64,000 nucleotides of DNA from Halegenticoccus soli (lineage in GTDB: Archaea; Halobacteriota; Halobacteria; Halobacteriales; Haloferacaceae): NCBI RefSeq assembly GCF_002844195.1, contig NZ_PEND01000003.1, positions 124,001 to 188,000 on the forward strand, in the 5' to 3' direction. Positions 44,069-53,544 of this stretch are shown here, one piece after another. The notes beneath the pieces were generated by a model that saw only the letters and a list, made by a program, of their open reading frames with translations, was not told the origin of the DNA and searched no databases. Within the stretch, counting starts at the first letter, position 1; each line of letters opens with the position of its first letter. Both the position numbers and the translations under genes were made by a program.

Positions 44069-44647
44069 TCAGTATTTCTCTTGATAAACTTCCTCGTAGT
44101 ATCCCTTTATAGGCTTGAGTGAGACGAGTTCTTCCACCTGTTTGGTGAGCCCGCTGACGGCGAAACTATTGGCCACTGTTCCGTAGTCCACCACCCAGTA
44201 CGGAACGTATATGAGTTCCAGCTCGTCGAGGGAGAAATCTGGACGTTTGAACGGGCGAAATCGGCGATCAACGTACGAAAAAAGCCAATCCTTCCACTCT
44301 TCTCTGGCTTCGTCCGGCGTTAACTCCCGGGCGATCACCTTGTCAGGATCCGCTTCGACGGTGTTCCGTGATGGTAGTTCGATGTCTATTTCGCCGACAC
44401 GACCGGTCACAGCATCGATGCCGACGAGGAATTTCTGGGTTCGATCGCTTGTGAGGTAGTGATACAACTCCACGGTCGTGAAGGCGATGTAGTCAGGATA
44501 GTAGACGATCGAAACATCGAGAGGTTCCTCGGAAATCCCGAGCAACGCGGCCGCCCTCGCTCGCAGAAACGTGCCAATCGTAATTCGGTCAGCGCGAGCG
44601 ACCGCAGTTTCGGCGTCAAGCCGCGGGTCGAACGTCCGAATCTCCAT
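44069..44647 (-). CDS. Uncharacterised protein next to the sodium symporter
   Basis: A 192-residue soluble protein of unknown family. It has an N-terminal segment (ARADRITIGTFLRARAAALL), a beta-rich centre around VSIVYYPDYIAFTTVELYHY and LVGIDAVTGRVGEIDIELPS, and a C-terminal ELIYVPYWVVDYG. The 'YVPYWVVDY' phrase resembles small domains found in proteins with a single-sheet fold, but I cannot name one. It lies 44 bp downstream of the symporter gene on the same strand and is probably cotranscribed, so a role in transporter function or regulation is possible. GC is a little lower than surrounding genes. Confidence 0.75.
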   Translation of the reverse strand: MEIRTFDPRLDAETAVARADRITIGTFLRARAAALLGISEEPLDVSIVYYPDYIAFTTVELYHYLTSDRTQKFLVGIDAVTGRVGEIDIELPSRNTVEADPDKVIARELTPDEAREEWKDWLFSYVDRRFRPFKRPDFSLDELELIYVPYWVVDYGTVANSFAVSGLTKQVEELVSLKPIKGYYEEVYQEKY

Positions 44648-44691
44648 CGATGGATAACACGTCTCTGCGATTACTTAGTGATTGGCGTCAC

Positions 44692-46251
44692 TCAATCGTC
44701 GCTGGTACCTCCGTCGGGGGTTACTTCTCGCTCGGGTCGGAACACGTCGTCGAGGTGGCTTTCGGGAAGCGGTTCGGTGAACTTGCTAATCAGGTAGGTG
44801 AGGAAACACGAGCAGACAAATCCTATAGCGGAAGAGGCAAACGGATTCTCATTGTAAGGATACCACCCCTCGTAGAGACCAAATTGTGGCCCTAAGTGGA
44901 TGACGAAGTAGATACCGAAAGAGACGATAAACGCCACAAGAGCGGCCATCTTTGAGGTTTCCTCGCGGAACGTACCTATGAAATACGGACCGCCGTAGGC
45001 CGCGATGATGCCGCCGATGCCGACCCACAGGAGAATCGCCAGGTATTCGGGCGGCGTCATCACGGCGGCTACAGCCGCGATCGTCACGACAATCGTCGAG
45101 ACCCGCGAAATCCACAGCGCTCGCTGATTCACCCGATCACTGTTGGGGTCGCCTCCCGTCCAAGGGACGTACGACTTCCGATAGAGATCGTTGGCGAAGA
45201 TCTGTGAAACCGCGATAATCAGCCCGTCGGCCGTAGAAATGATCGCGCTGAGAATCGCCACACCGAGGAACGCAGCCAGTATCGGAGGGAGGTTTTCCAC
45301 GAAGAGCATCGGAATGATTGCGTCGGGATTTTCGATTTGAATCCCCTGGGCGCGTCCGAGAACACCGCCTAAAAACATCAACGGCAGTGCCATACCGATA
45401 ACTGCGGCGACGCTCATGAACTTCTTCATGTACTGTGTCCCTTTGATCGCGAAGAACTTGTTACCGAGATGAGGGAGCGCGGTAAAGCCGATGTGTGCGA
45501 TGAACAGAAGGAAGATTACCCACCAATTCGCGAACGTCGGGTTAGCTGGATCCGTATGGGAGTCCCACTGCATCTCAGCGGGCAGCGCGGCGTTGACTCC
45601 AGTGATGCCTCCATCGACTCCCCACCCCGTGACGAACATCACTACGATCAGAACCGTAACGCCAACCATGATAACGCCCTGAACCGCGTCGGTGATGATA
45701 TCGGCGTGTGATCCCCCTGCGGTCAAGTACAGGAGGAGCAACCCACCGGCAACCCAAATCGCCAATTCATACTGCAAGCCGAGAATGGTGTCGAACATCC
45801 ATCCTGCTGCAGCGATTTGCGCCATGATGTAAAAGAGCAAAAACAGCGCCAGCAGAGCGGCTAAAAGGCGCAGCAGTGGACTCTGATAGCGGTCACCGAG
45901 GAAATCGGGCACTGATTGGGAACCGAATCGATCACCCACCTTCTTGGTGATGCGAGCGACGAACAGCATCCCCAGATAGATACCGATGGGATAGATAAGA
46001 GCATAGTATCCGGCCTTGAAACCCATTCCATAGGCCATACCGGGGATGCCCATGAACGTCGATCCGCTGGCGACTGTCGCCGCGTAGGCGAAGGCCAATG
46101 CGAGAAATCCGAACCCTCCGCGGGCGGTTGCGTAGTCGTCCTGAGAGTCCGTTCGTTTGTATCCTAAATAGCCAAGACCGATCATCAAAAGAATATATGC
46201 GATGAGAAAGCCCCACCCCCAAGTCACGATTGTCCTCTCAACCTCGACCAT
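44692..46251 (-). CDS. Sodium:solute symporter (SSS family)
   Basis: A 519-residue membrane protein with about 13 hydrophobic helices. Characteristic segments are GGFGFLALAFAYAATVASGS, the GxPGMAYG loop, SVPDFLGDRYQS, AVQGVIMVG and AILSAIISTADGLIIAVSQI (sodium-site Ser/Thr). The C-terminus is acidic and cytoplasmic. The family takes up sugars, acetate, proline, pantothenate and other organic solutes. The start codon overlaps the stop of a one-helix small protein (TAATG). Position beside the HpsN-like gene makes a sulfonate or small organic acid a candidate substrate. Confidence 0.92.
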   Translation of the reverse strand: MVEVERTIVTWGWGFLIAYILLMIGLGYLGYKRTDSQDDYATARGGFGFLALAFAYAATVASGSTFMGIPGMAYGMGFKAGYYALIYPIGIYLGMLFVARITKKVGDRFGSQSVPDFLGDRYQSPLLRLLAALLALFLLFYIMAQIAAAGWMFDTILGLQYELAIWVAGGLLLLYLTAGGSHADIITDAVQGVIMVGVTVLIVVMFVTGWGVDGGITGVNAALPAEMQWDSHTDPANPTFANWWVIFLLFIAHIGFTALPHLGNKFFAIKGTQYMKKFMSVAAVIGMALPLMFLGGVLGRAQGIQIENPDAIIPMLFVENLPPILAAFLGVAILSAIISTADGLIIAVSQIFANDLYRKSYVPWTGGDPNSDRVNQRALWISRVSTIVVTIAAVAAVMTPPEYLAILLWVGIGGIIAAYGGPYFIGTFREETSKMAALVAFIVSFGIYFVIHLGPQFGLYEGWYPYNENPFASSAIGFVCSCFLTYLISKFTEPLPESHLDDVFRPEREVTPDGGTSDD

Positions 46252-46391
46252 TAGTGTCGACCTCCGTTACCGTTCATCGACGCTCGTTCTTCTTCCCTCG
46301 TTTGAAGGAGATCCTCCATCTTGGTTATCCACAGCGCTACGAATACGAAGTACGCGATCGTCGTTATCGTTAGGATTTGCAAGACATTCAC
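46251..46391 (-). CDS. Small one-helix membrane protein coupled to the symporter (46 aa)
   Basis: From a GTG at 46391 the minus strand encodes VNVLQILTITTIAYFVFVAL, then WITKMEDLLQTREEERASMN and GNGGRH. It has one transmembrane helix, then a basic/acidic amphipathic tail. Its TAA shares bases with the symporter ATG (TAATG). Small membrane partners precede several SSS transporters, so it is likely a subunit. A TATA-like element (AATTTAAT reading) lies ~35 bp upstream. Confidence 0.65.
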   Translation of the reverse strand: MNVLQILTITTIAYFVFVALWITKMEDLLQTREEERASMNGNGGRH

Positions 46392-46517
46392 TGTCGTGCA
46401 CCTGACGGTAGATACGCAGAGACAGAATTAAATGTTTTCCCTACGCTCAGGCGCGTTAGTCATCGAACAGAACGAACGGTCTCGGCGACGGGTGATCGCC
46501 CGACGAGGTATAAAGCG

Positions 46518-46895
46518 CTACAGTCGTTCAACGAGTTCTACGACATAGCCGTCAGGATCCTCAACGAACCCAACCCGACGGTCTATCTGCTCTATCGTCG
46601 TCGGTTCTTCGACGATAAGCGGATCGCGGTGCTCGAGGAGCGCCTCAAAGGCCTCATCAGCGCTCTCGACGCCGAGAGCGACGTGGGCGAACCCGCCTCC
46701 CGGCCCCGTCTCGTGGTCACCAGCAGGATCGTATTTGAATTGGAACTCACCATGGGGACCACCGAGGTAAACGTTCCGCACGCCGTCGCTCGTGAACTCC
46801 CAATTGTGGTCGAGACCGAGACCGCCGACGTAAAAGTCGATGGTGTCGTCGATGTCCGATACCCAAAGCGCGGTGTGAATGGCGTCTCGCACCAT
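46518..46895 (-). CDS. Glyoxalase/VOC-superfamily protein
   Basis: A 125-residue VOC protein. It has the paired beta-alpha-beta layout: AIHTALWVSDIDDTIDFYVG (first metal His), FQFKYDP (Glu-position Gln/Lys), FAHVALGVESADEAFEALLE (second His) and GFVEDPDGYVVELVERL (terminal Glu). The GFVEDPDGYxVELVE ending matches glyoxalase I-like and methylmalonyl-CoA epimerase-like proteins. Start is the ATG at 46895 (MVRDAIH). Function unknown; lactoylglutathione-like detoxification is not assumed, as haloarchaea use other thiols. Confidence 0.85.
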   Translation of the reverse strand: MVRDAIHTALWVSDIDDTIDFYVGGLGLDHNWEFTSDGVRNVYLGGPHGEFQFKYDPAGDHETGPGGGFAHVALGVESADEAFEALLEHRDPLIVEEPTTIEQIDRRVGFVEDPDGYVVELVERL

Positions 46896-47353
46896 ACCTG
46901 GCAACGCCCGAGGAGAAGCATAACCTTTGGCCTACCGGATGCTAACACTCGGTCACGGACAACGCTGACCGAGTGTTCTCGATCTAACCTCTCACGACGA
47001 GGCTGGATCCAGCGACAGCCTCTGCAAGGAGGTCGAGGAGAGATCCGCTTCGGAGTGAGTGATGTCCAGTGAACGGTCGGATCGAGGGTACCAGCGCCCT
47101 GAGCCAGCGCGTGGGCGGTCGTCTCAAGCGTCCATCCGTGTTAAATACGCGATACGTGCGACTAGTTTCCTCGACACGTTCCCGACGTTCAACCGATGAT
47201 GCGGCTTCCTGGGGTCTGCACTCGTCGTAGGAAGTAGACGATAGAGTTCAGCGTCGTCTCGGGGGTCGATGACGTCACTGTCGAAAACCGAGGGCATACA
47301 AGTGATACGCGCCAATCGTCCCCGTACTTTGTCCGTTGGCACGTCCGACGCTC
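46896..47353. other. Intergenic region, no gene seen
   Basis: About 460 bp between the VOC gene (leftward) and the downstream end of the DJ-1/PfpI gene. Nothing was recognised in any frame. Confidence 0.45.
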
Positions 47354-47977
47354 TCACTGCGACCGGTGGTTTTGGGTCGGCTCGGAGTAGACCGGCCCGC
47401 GGGGTTCGTACTCCATGCGGTCGGCGACGGCGTCGGCTATCTCGTCGCCGAACTCCCGACGCAGAAGATGGAACGCGAGGTCAAGACCCGAGGTGACGCC
47501 TCCGGCGGTTACCAGGTCTCCATCGTCAACGACGCGAGCATCGACCACCTCTGCGCCCGACCTTCGGAGGTCGTCCACTGCGCTGGCGTGGGTTATCGCA
47601 GGGCGTCCGTCGGTGATCCCCGCTCGTGCGAGGAGCATCCCACCAGTACAGACGCCCGCGACGGAGACGCCCTCGTCGAAGAGGCGAGCGATTGTCTCCG
47701 GAAAGGTGCCGCGTTCTGCTTCGGCCCAGGCGCCAGTCTCACCGCGTGCTCCCCATTGACCGCCTGGAACGAGGACGAGATCCGGCGAGAGGTCGACGAG
47801 TTGGTGGTCGGTTCTGACCTGGAGGCCGTGGCTCGCGGTTACCTCAGCGAGGTCATCGATCGTACAGAGCGTCGCTGTCACGTCTGCCCCCTCTTCGTGT
47901 GCGTTCTCGAACACCTCGTAGGGAGCAATCGCGTCCAATTCGTCGAATCCCTCGAAGAGGACAATCGCGATCTTCAT
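47354..47977 (-). CDS. DJ-1/PfpI family protein
   Basis: A 207-residue class I glutamine-amidotransferase-like protein. IVLFEGFDELDAIAPYEVFE gives the conserved Glu; VAGVCTGGMLLARAG gives the nucleophile Cys; the following ITHASAVDDL contributes the His region. The family includes proteases, chaperones, deglycase-like proteins and isonitrile hydratases; this one resembles isonitrile-hydratase/ThiJ-like members. Its C-terminal ~20 residues extend beyond the core. It lies between VOC and TRAP genes as a single transcript. Confidence 0.88.
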   Translation of the reverse strand: MKIAIVLFEGFDELDAIAPYEVFENAHEEGADVTATLCTIDDLAEVTASHGLQVRTDHQLVDLSPDLVLVPGGQWGARGETGAWAEAERGTFPETIARLFDEGVSVAGVCTGGMLLARAGITDGRPAITHASAVDDLRRSGAEVVDARVVDDGDLVTAGGVTSGLDLAFHLLRREFGDEIADAVADRMEYEPRGPVYSEPTQNHRSQ

Positions 47978-48049
47978 GGTCCGTCTCAGCCCGGAATCGG
48001 TAAAGCTGTTTGGACGAGCACAACGGCGAGGTCGGTGTAGCCGACGGAG

Positions 48050-50170
48050 TTACTTGCGCTCCACCTTCCCCGTCTGTGGCCGTTTTCTGCTCGTGGAGCC
48101 GACCGTACGGCGGAGAACGCCGATCGGTTTCGGTCGTCCGACGGCCGTCTGGACAACGTACATCGCGACGGCGACAATCAGGGCGAGCGCCTGCACCAGC
48201 CGTGAGGGATGTAGCATCATGACGATGCCCGTCACAGTGAACGCGAATCGGGCCGGGAGAGTAATTGGCTTGCCGAACGCGAACGGATAGTTGATTCCGT
48301 GGATCATCGCAATTGCACCGACCATCGCGAATGCGCCGGTTAGAAACACCTGCGTATCGAACTGTGCGGAGACCATCTCGGGATGGTAGACGAACGCGAA
48401 CGGGAGGACGAACAACGGCGCCGAGAGCTTGACGGCCTCCCAGCAGCTCTTCCAGAAGTCGGCACCCGCTATACCACAGGCCACGGCGACGCAGGTCGCG
48501 ATCGGTGGTGTGAGCCCAGCGAGGATCGCGGCGTAGAACACGAAGAAGTGTCCCGCGAGCTCTGGGAGAAAGAACTGGTTGATGAGTGTCGGTGCGATGA
48601 GCAGCGCAACGATGGTGTACGATGCCGTTGTCGGCATTCCGAGTCCGAGGATAATGCAGATGATCATCGCAAGGACGGCCGCGACCCAGAGCACGCCACC
48701 TGAGAGTTCCATCAGCGTGAGCGAGATAGACGTTGGGACGCCGGTCGCGGTGAGGACGTCCACAACGCCGTTAATCGCACCGAGAATGATCGCAACCGGC
48801 GCAAGGACGACCACACCCTCACGCGCACCATCGAGCGTCTCCCAGACGCTGCGCCGAGCAGATGCCGAGATGGATTCGTCGCTCATCCCCGCCATGGCCA
48901 AGAGCAGAGGCGTCAGTGTGCCGGTAAGCAGCATCGCCGTGGCCGTCCACAGCGCCGCTGTCATCACCGTCACCTGCTCGATCCCCAACTTGTATATCAG
49001 GATCGCCAGCGGAACCCCGTATTTCACAATCTCAATTAGGAACGCCATACGCGGCATTGGATCTTGGATAAGGTCTTCGGGGTCTGTGTTGTCGAGTTGC
49101 GGCACGGAGACGTAATGGACCGCGATGAAAATCGTCACCACTAGCACCGCCGCCGGAATCAGGCCAGCGACGATGACGTCTGCGTAGGTGATCCCAGTGA
49201 TTAGCGACGCCATGATGAACGCGGCGGCACCCATGACCGGCGGAAGCACTTGCCCCGAGGTAGAGGCGACGGCCTCAATCGCACCCGCGGTCTCGGGTTT
49301 AATCCCGTTACGCTTCATCAGTGGGATGGTGAACGATCCGGTCATGCCGGCGTTGGCGGTTTGGCTCCCGTTGACTGACCCGATGACAGCGGACGACAGC
49401 ACCGCGGTCTGTGCGATTCCAGAGTCGATGTACCGGGCCGAGCGGAACGCCAGGCGCATGATCAGATCAAACGCACCGTAGGCCTTCAAAAAGCCCGCAT
49501 AGAGCAGGAACAGAGCAATCCACGCCGCGACGAGTTGGGTTAGAAACCCGAAGAACCCGTCGACGCTGAGGACGAAAATGCGCATGAGTCGATCCCAGCC
49601 AATGCCGCCATGCGCAAGTGGACCGGGGGCGAACATGCCCCACCGACCGTAGGCGATCCCCAGTAGAATAATCGATAAGAACGTCGTGCCGAACGACCGC
49701 CACGTTAGGTAGATGACGACGAGTGTAAAGATCGCCGCCATGTAGATCTCGTGCTGGAATGCGCGCCCCTGTCTGGTGACGTACAGCGTCTGGAAATTTA
49801 TTGCGATGTACGCGCAGGTGATCGCCACGTCGATCGCCGAGAGTGTGAGCAGCGCCGACTCAATCCGGTTTGCCTGGCCGTAGACCCGCTTGAGGTCGAC
49901 AAAGAGCTCGTCTCGCCCACCGCCCGCGAGATCCATCAGCTCAGAGAGTATGAACAACTCGAGGACGGCACCGAAGAAGATGACGCCGTACTGGGCCCGT
50001 GGAATAGTCTGGTCCCAGGCGTACCAGATGACAATCATCCAGAAGACGACTGAAAGCCCGATGAGGACGTTGCGCATTGACTCAGCCTCAGCATCGCCCG
50101 GACTTTCAGTGTCGAATCCCTGCCCAGTCTCGGGTTCAAAGTCGTCTGATAGCGGTTCGCTCACGGCCAT
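48050..50170 (-). CDS. TRAP transporter, fused membrane subunits (4TM/12TM)
   Basis: A 706-residue membrane protein. The N-terminal ~170 residues form the small four-helix part (DctQ-like) and the rest the large DctM domain, with signatures GSVNGSQTANAGMTGSFTIP and GLGMPTTASYTIVALLIAPT. Such fusions pair with TAXI receptors. The C-terminus ends in a basic tail. The receptor gene at 50293-51375 lies 122 bp upstream on the same strand. The importer is driven by an ion gradient and typically carries carboxylates. Confidence 0.94.
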   Translation of the reverse strand: MAVSEPLSDDFEPETGQGFDTESPGDAEAESMRNVLIGLSVVFWMIVIWYAWDQTIPRAQYGVIFFGAVLELFILSELMDLAGGGRDELFVDLKRVYGQANRIESALLTLSAIDVAITCAYIAINFQTLYVTRQGRAFQHEIYMAAIFTLVVIYLTWRSFGTTFLSIILLGIAYGRWGMFAPGPLAHGGIGWDRLMRIFVLSVDGFFGFLTQLVAAWIALFLLYAGFLKAYGAFDLIMRLAFRSARYIDSGIAQTAVLSSAVIGSVNGSQTANAGMTGSFTIPLMKRNGIKPETAGAIEAVASTSGQVLPPVMGAAAFIMASLITGITYADVIVAGLIPAAVLVVTIFIAVHYVSVPQLDNTDPEDLIQDPMPRMAFLIEIVKYGVPLAILIYKLGIEQVTVMTAALWTATAMLLTGTLTPLLLAMAGMSDESISASARRSVWETLDGAREGVVVLAPVAIILGAINGVVDVLTATGVPTSISLTLMELSGGVLWVAAVLAMIICIILGLGMPTTASYTIVALLIAPTLINQFFLPELAGHFFVFYAAILAGLTPPIATCVAVACGIAGADFWKSCWEAVKLSAPLFVLPFAFVYHPEMVSAQFDTQVFLTGAFAMVGAIAMIHGINYPFAFGKPITLPARFAFTVTGIVMMLHPSRLVQALALIVAVAMYVVQTAVGRPKPIGVLRRTVGSTSRKRPQTGKVERK

Positions 50171-50292
50171 TCACCTCGCCCAACCATCAGTAATCTAACG
50201 TTTGTTGTGTGTTCTTGCATGATATGTGGTCGCGATCACGGTGGCGTCCGAGCCATGTCCAGATACGCGGAACGTTCGCTCCGAGTAGAGAG

Positions 50293-51375
50293 TCACTCAT
50301 CCGTCGCACCTTCTTGCCACTCATCGTTCCAAACATCATTTTCCTTCCAGTACTTGGCAACGCCCGGGTGGATCTCGAGTTCGGGGAGGATCGCGGTAGT
50401 CATCGACTTGACGCCCGAGTGGTCAAGCGCGGTCGGGTCGGCCTCGCGGATAGACTCGTGATGTTCGGCAGAGAGGCGGGCAACCTCCTTGGCCGCATCG
50501 ACGGGGACCTCGGGGCCAAATGCCCACTGACCGGCGAGGACCCATGCGGCGGTGGTATCCGTGACGCGGGTGACGTCTTGCTCCCACTTATAGGGATAGT
50601 TATCAAACTCCTTCAGGATTGCACCGGGTACGGTCTCAATAGCCTGGCGGAAGTTGTCGTCGATCTGCATGAGGTACAAGCTACCGTTACTTCGGACGTC
50701 AACCTCCTGCACCCAGCTAGAGAGGTTGACGCCGTTCGCGCCGTAGATACAGAGGGCATCAACACGTCCCTCCTCAACGGCACCGGGGATGTCACTGGTG
50801 TCAACGTTGAGGATCTCGTTCTGATCCCAGAGACCCGCCTTCTTGATCACTTCTTCAGTGAGCAAGCGAGTCCCAAAGCCAGGCTGGATCGGGTAGATGG
50901 TGTAGCCACCCTCTTTGAGATCAGCAGTTGACTTGATGCCTGATCCCTCCATTGCGACCCAGTGAATTTCGAGGTTTGTAAAGACGAACCCTTGCATCGG
51001 GAGGGAGTCAACCGGGTCCTCTGCAAATGGCCCCTCATTATTCATCGCCTTCGAGAGAGAGTTGTTGTCAACACCGATCGTGTGGAAGTTGTCGTCGTTG
51101 TACTCGTAGAGGTTTGCCGTCCAGCCGTCGGTGACTTGGACGGTGATAGAGAGGTTATCACTGTGCTGGCTAGCAGCCCGCGCAAGGGCCTGAGCAGCCT
51201 GTTGTGTCGACGATCCGGAACTGGTGCCGGCGATGACCATCTGATACTGTTCGCCGCCACCGCCGCTACCGCCACTGCTGCCAGTGATCGTCTCAGTACA
51301 GCCAGCCAAACTTATCGCCCCGAGCGTCGTTCCCCATTTCGTTACCTCACGGCGAGATATGTTATCTTCAGGCAT
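50293..51375 (-). CDS. TRAP transporter solute receptor, TAXI family (lipoprotein)
   Basis: A 360-residue receptor. The Tat signal (SRREVTKWG) ends in a lipobox (SLAGC), followed by a Gly/Ser linker (SSGGSGGGGEQ). The TAXI core has VIAGTSSGSSTQQAAQALAR, VQVTDGWTANLYEYN and IHWVAMEGSG; later stretches EGRVDALCIYGANG and IDDNFRQAIETVPGA match the family. It feeds the fused TRAP channel at 48050. The organic-acid genes upstream on the same strand suggest a di- or tricarboxylate ligand. Confidence 0.93.
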   Translation of the reverse strand: MPEDNISRREVTKWGTTLGAISLAGCTETITGSSGGSGGGGEQYQMVIAGTSSGSSTQQAAQALARAASQHSDNLSITVQVTDGWTANLYEYNDDNFHTIGVDNNSLSKAMNNEGPFAEDPVDSLPMQGFVFTNLEIHWVAMEGSGIKSTADLKEGGYTIYPIQPGFGTRLLTEEVIKKAGLWDQNEILNVDTSDIPGAVEEGRVDALCIYGANGVNLSSWVQEVDVRSNGSLYLMQIDDNFRQAIETVPGAILKEFDNYPYKWEQDVTRVTDTTAAWVLAGQWAFGPEVPVDAAKEVARLSAEHHESIREADPTALDHSGVKSMTTAILPELEIHPGVAKYWKENDVWNDEWQEGATDE

Positions 51376-51493
51376 GCACAATCGATGACTCTCATTGTTA
51401 TTCATAAATGTTTTGTCTTCCGTAACGGTCAAGACAGCGTGTATTAGACTCGGGGGAGATCAACAGTAAATAAAGAAGTTCTGATGTCGCCTT

Positions 51494-52936
51494 CTATCGG
51501 GACACAAAATCGGCGTTTAACGGGACGTGTCCACCATCCTCAAGGGCGCGGTCCCTGTACCTTCGGAGATCGTCACGGAAGTCCGGGTGGGTAACGTCGA
51601 TCATCGCGTCCATCCGCTCAGTCGGACTCAATCCACGGAGGTCGGCAACACCGTGTTCTGTGACTATGACGGAGTGGTCGTGTTCGGTGTGGTCGACGTG
51701 CGGAACCGCCGGGACGATTCGCGAGATGTCACCACCGCCGGCCGTCGACGGGAGCGCGATGATTCCGAGACGGCAGTTGCGATTGAAGTCACCGCCACCA
51801 CCGATGCCGTTGACGAGTCGTGTGCCGCCGATGTGAGTTGCGTTGGCGTTCCCATAGAGATCAACGTCAACGGCGCTGTTGACTCCTACCACTCCGAATT
51901 GGTCGATGAGAGCGGGGTTGTTAGACACGTCAGCCGGACGGAGCACGACGTGCTCCGCGTATCGGTCGACATCCTCGAACAGTCGCTTCTGCCCCTCAAC
52001 CGAGAGAGCGAGCGATGTCGCACTCGCCCCCGACAACAGTCCTTCGTCGATGGCATTCAACAAACCGTCCTGGAACACTTCGCCGAAGTACACCACCGTA
52101 CGATCTCCGAAATCGATCTCGGAGAGCGCGCCCATGAGTGCGTTTCCGAGACTGCCAACGCCGAACTGGAGATGGACGCGGTCCTGGAGCGTTGGATTCC
52201 GCTCTAGCTCCGCTTCCAAGAACGACCGCAGGGTATCAGCAATGGTGGTGTCGACGACGGTTGGCTCCCGAAAATTGTACGGGTCATCGGGGCGATCAGT
52301 TTCGACGATGGCAGCAAGTTTCCCCGCGTCGAACGTGACTTCCGGCGAACCGATTCGCTCAACCGGATCCGTTATCGGGATCGGCTCGCGGTTTGGAGGG
52401 AGATCACGCTGGTAGACGTCGTGAACGTGTTCGAGGGCGCGGGGTTGTCGGCGGTTCACCTCTACGACGAGCCGGTCGGCGGCGGCGACGAACGACGGTG
52501 TGTGGCCGATCGAGGTTGACGGGATCAACCAGTCTTCGCCGACGGCGACGGCTTCGACGATGGCGACATTCGGATCGCCGAAGTCGCCAAGGCGCACCTC
52601 GTCCCCGAACCGGGAGATGTGTCGGTCGTGGAAAGCGACCTCGTCCTCGTTGATTGCTGCCCGGGAAATTCTCCGGGTTTGGAACGGGAACCGGCGAGCC
52701 ACTTGGTTAGCCTCGATCAGCGCGTCATCTATTTCACCACCAACGCCGCCCCCGGAGATAACCGTCAATGACAGGTCACGGTCGGCGTCGGCCAACGCTA
52801 TCGGAACTCGTTTAGGGTAACCGACACCGCCGAACCCGCTGACCAGGACAACGTCCTCGGGATCGACAATGTCGGCGGCCGTTGACTCGTCGGTCACGGG
52901 GAGGCCGTCCGCGATCCGATCGTCGGGGTTAGTCAT
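51494..52936 (-). CDS. Acetyl-CoA hydrolase/transferase (4-hydroxybutyrate CoA-transferase type)
   Basis: A 480-residue family I CoA-transferase. The nucleophile Glu is probable in VVYFGEVFQDGLLNAID, and the glycine-rich CoA loop is in GGTRLVNGIGGGGDFNRNCR. The C-terminal EHGVADLRGLSPTERMDAMI is diagnostic of acetyl-CoA hydrolase/CoA-transferase proteins. The ATG at 52936 overlaps the end of the MaoC gene by a few bases (ATGACTAA), so both are translationally coupled. It would activate an imported carboxylic acid to a CoA ester. Confidence 0.92.
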   Translation of the reverse strand: MTNPDDRIADGLPVTDESTAADIVDPEDVVLVSGFGGVGYPKRVPIALADADRDLSLTVISGGGVGGEIDDALIEANQVARRFPFQTRRISRAAINEDEVAFHDRHISRFGDEVRLGDFGDPNVAIVEAVAVGEDWLIPSTSIGHTPSFVAAADRLVVEVNRRQPRALEHVHDVYQRDLPPNREPIPITDPVERIGSPEVTFDAGKLAAIVETDRPDDPYNFREPTVVDTTIADTLRSFLEAELERNPTLQDRVHLQFGVGSLGNALMGALSEIDFGDRTVVYFGEVFQDGLLNAIDEGLLSGASATSLALSVEGQKRLFEDVDRYAEHVVLRPADVSNNPALIDQFGVVGVNSAVDVDLYGNANATHIGGTRLVNGIGGGGDFNRNCRLGIIALPSTAGGGDISRIVPAVPHVDHTEHDHSVIVTEHGVADLRGLSPTERMDAMIDVTHPDFRDDLRRYRDRALEDGGHVPLNADFVSR

Positions 52937-53516
52937 CCGTTCCCTTGTCGCCGGCTGGCTGGGTGCCAATACCCTCGGGCCACCCTGGCGGCTGCGCGGC
53001 GCTGGGTTGGGCGTGCTCGCGTTTCAACACCATTGGCGTCCGCTTGAGCGAGAGGACCTTCTCAGCGTTCTGGTTGTACGCCCGGAGCTCCGTCTCGACG
53101 ATGCCTACGTGATCCCGGGAGCTGCTTTCCCGTTTGGAGAGTACCTCGCTCTCGGCAAAGATGGTGTCGCCGTGGAAGACGGGGGCGTGGTGGCGGATGT
53201 CATCGTAACCGAGGTTCGCGGTGGCGTTGACGGAGACATCGATGACGCTCATACCTACCGCGAGCGCGATGACGAACGTTCCGTCGACGAGGCGTTCACC
53301 GAACTCCGTCTCGGACGCATACGCCTCATTGAAATGCATTGGATTGAGGTTCATGGTTACGTTCGTCATCCAGACGTTGTCTGTCTCGGTGACTGTACGC
53401 CCGAATGGGTGTTTGTACACGTCACCGACGTCGAAATCCTCGTAGTAACGCCCGTGCCATCCTTCAACGAGTCGAGTCTCCGCCGTATCGTTCGTCGTAG
53501 TGTCGTTATCGCTCAT
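52929..53516 (-). CDS. MaoC-family enoyl-CoA hydratase/dehydratase
   Basis: A 195-residue hot-dog-fold protein. Signatures: YYEDFDVGDVYKHPFGRTVT, then TMNLNPMHFNEAYA where the catalytic Asp-x-Asn-Pro-x-His of hydratases reads Asn-Leu-Asn-Pro-Met-His, as in mesaconyl-CoA/itaconyl-CoA hydratase-like members. FGERLVDGTFVIALAVG matches too. It likely hydrates an unsaturated branched-chain dicarboxyl-CoA. Coupled to the CoA-transferase gene downstream and close to acyl-CoA dehydrogenase, it forms a CoA-ester pathway. Confidence 0.9.
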   Translation of the reverse strand: MSDNDTTTNDTAETRLVEGWHGRYYEDFDVGDVYKHPFGRTVTETDNVWMTNVTMNLNPMHFNEAYASETEFGERLVDGTFVIALAVGMSVIDVSVNATANLGYDDIRHHAPVFHGDTIFAESEVLSKRESSSRDHVGIVETELRAYNQNAEKVLSLKRTPMVLKREHAQPSAAQPPGWPEGIGTQPAGDKGTDD

Positions 53517-53544
53517 CGTTCTGCGTGTCTCATGTGGTTGCTCG

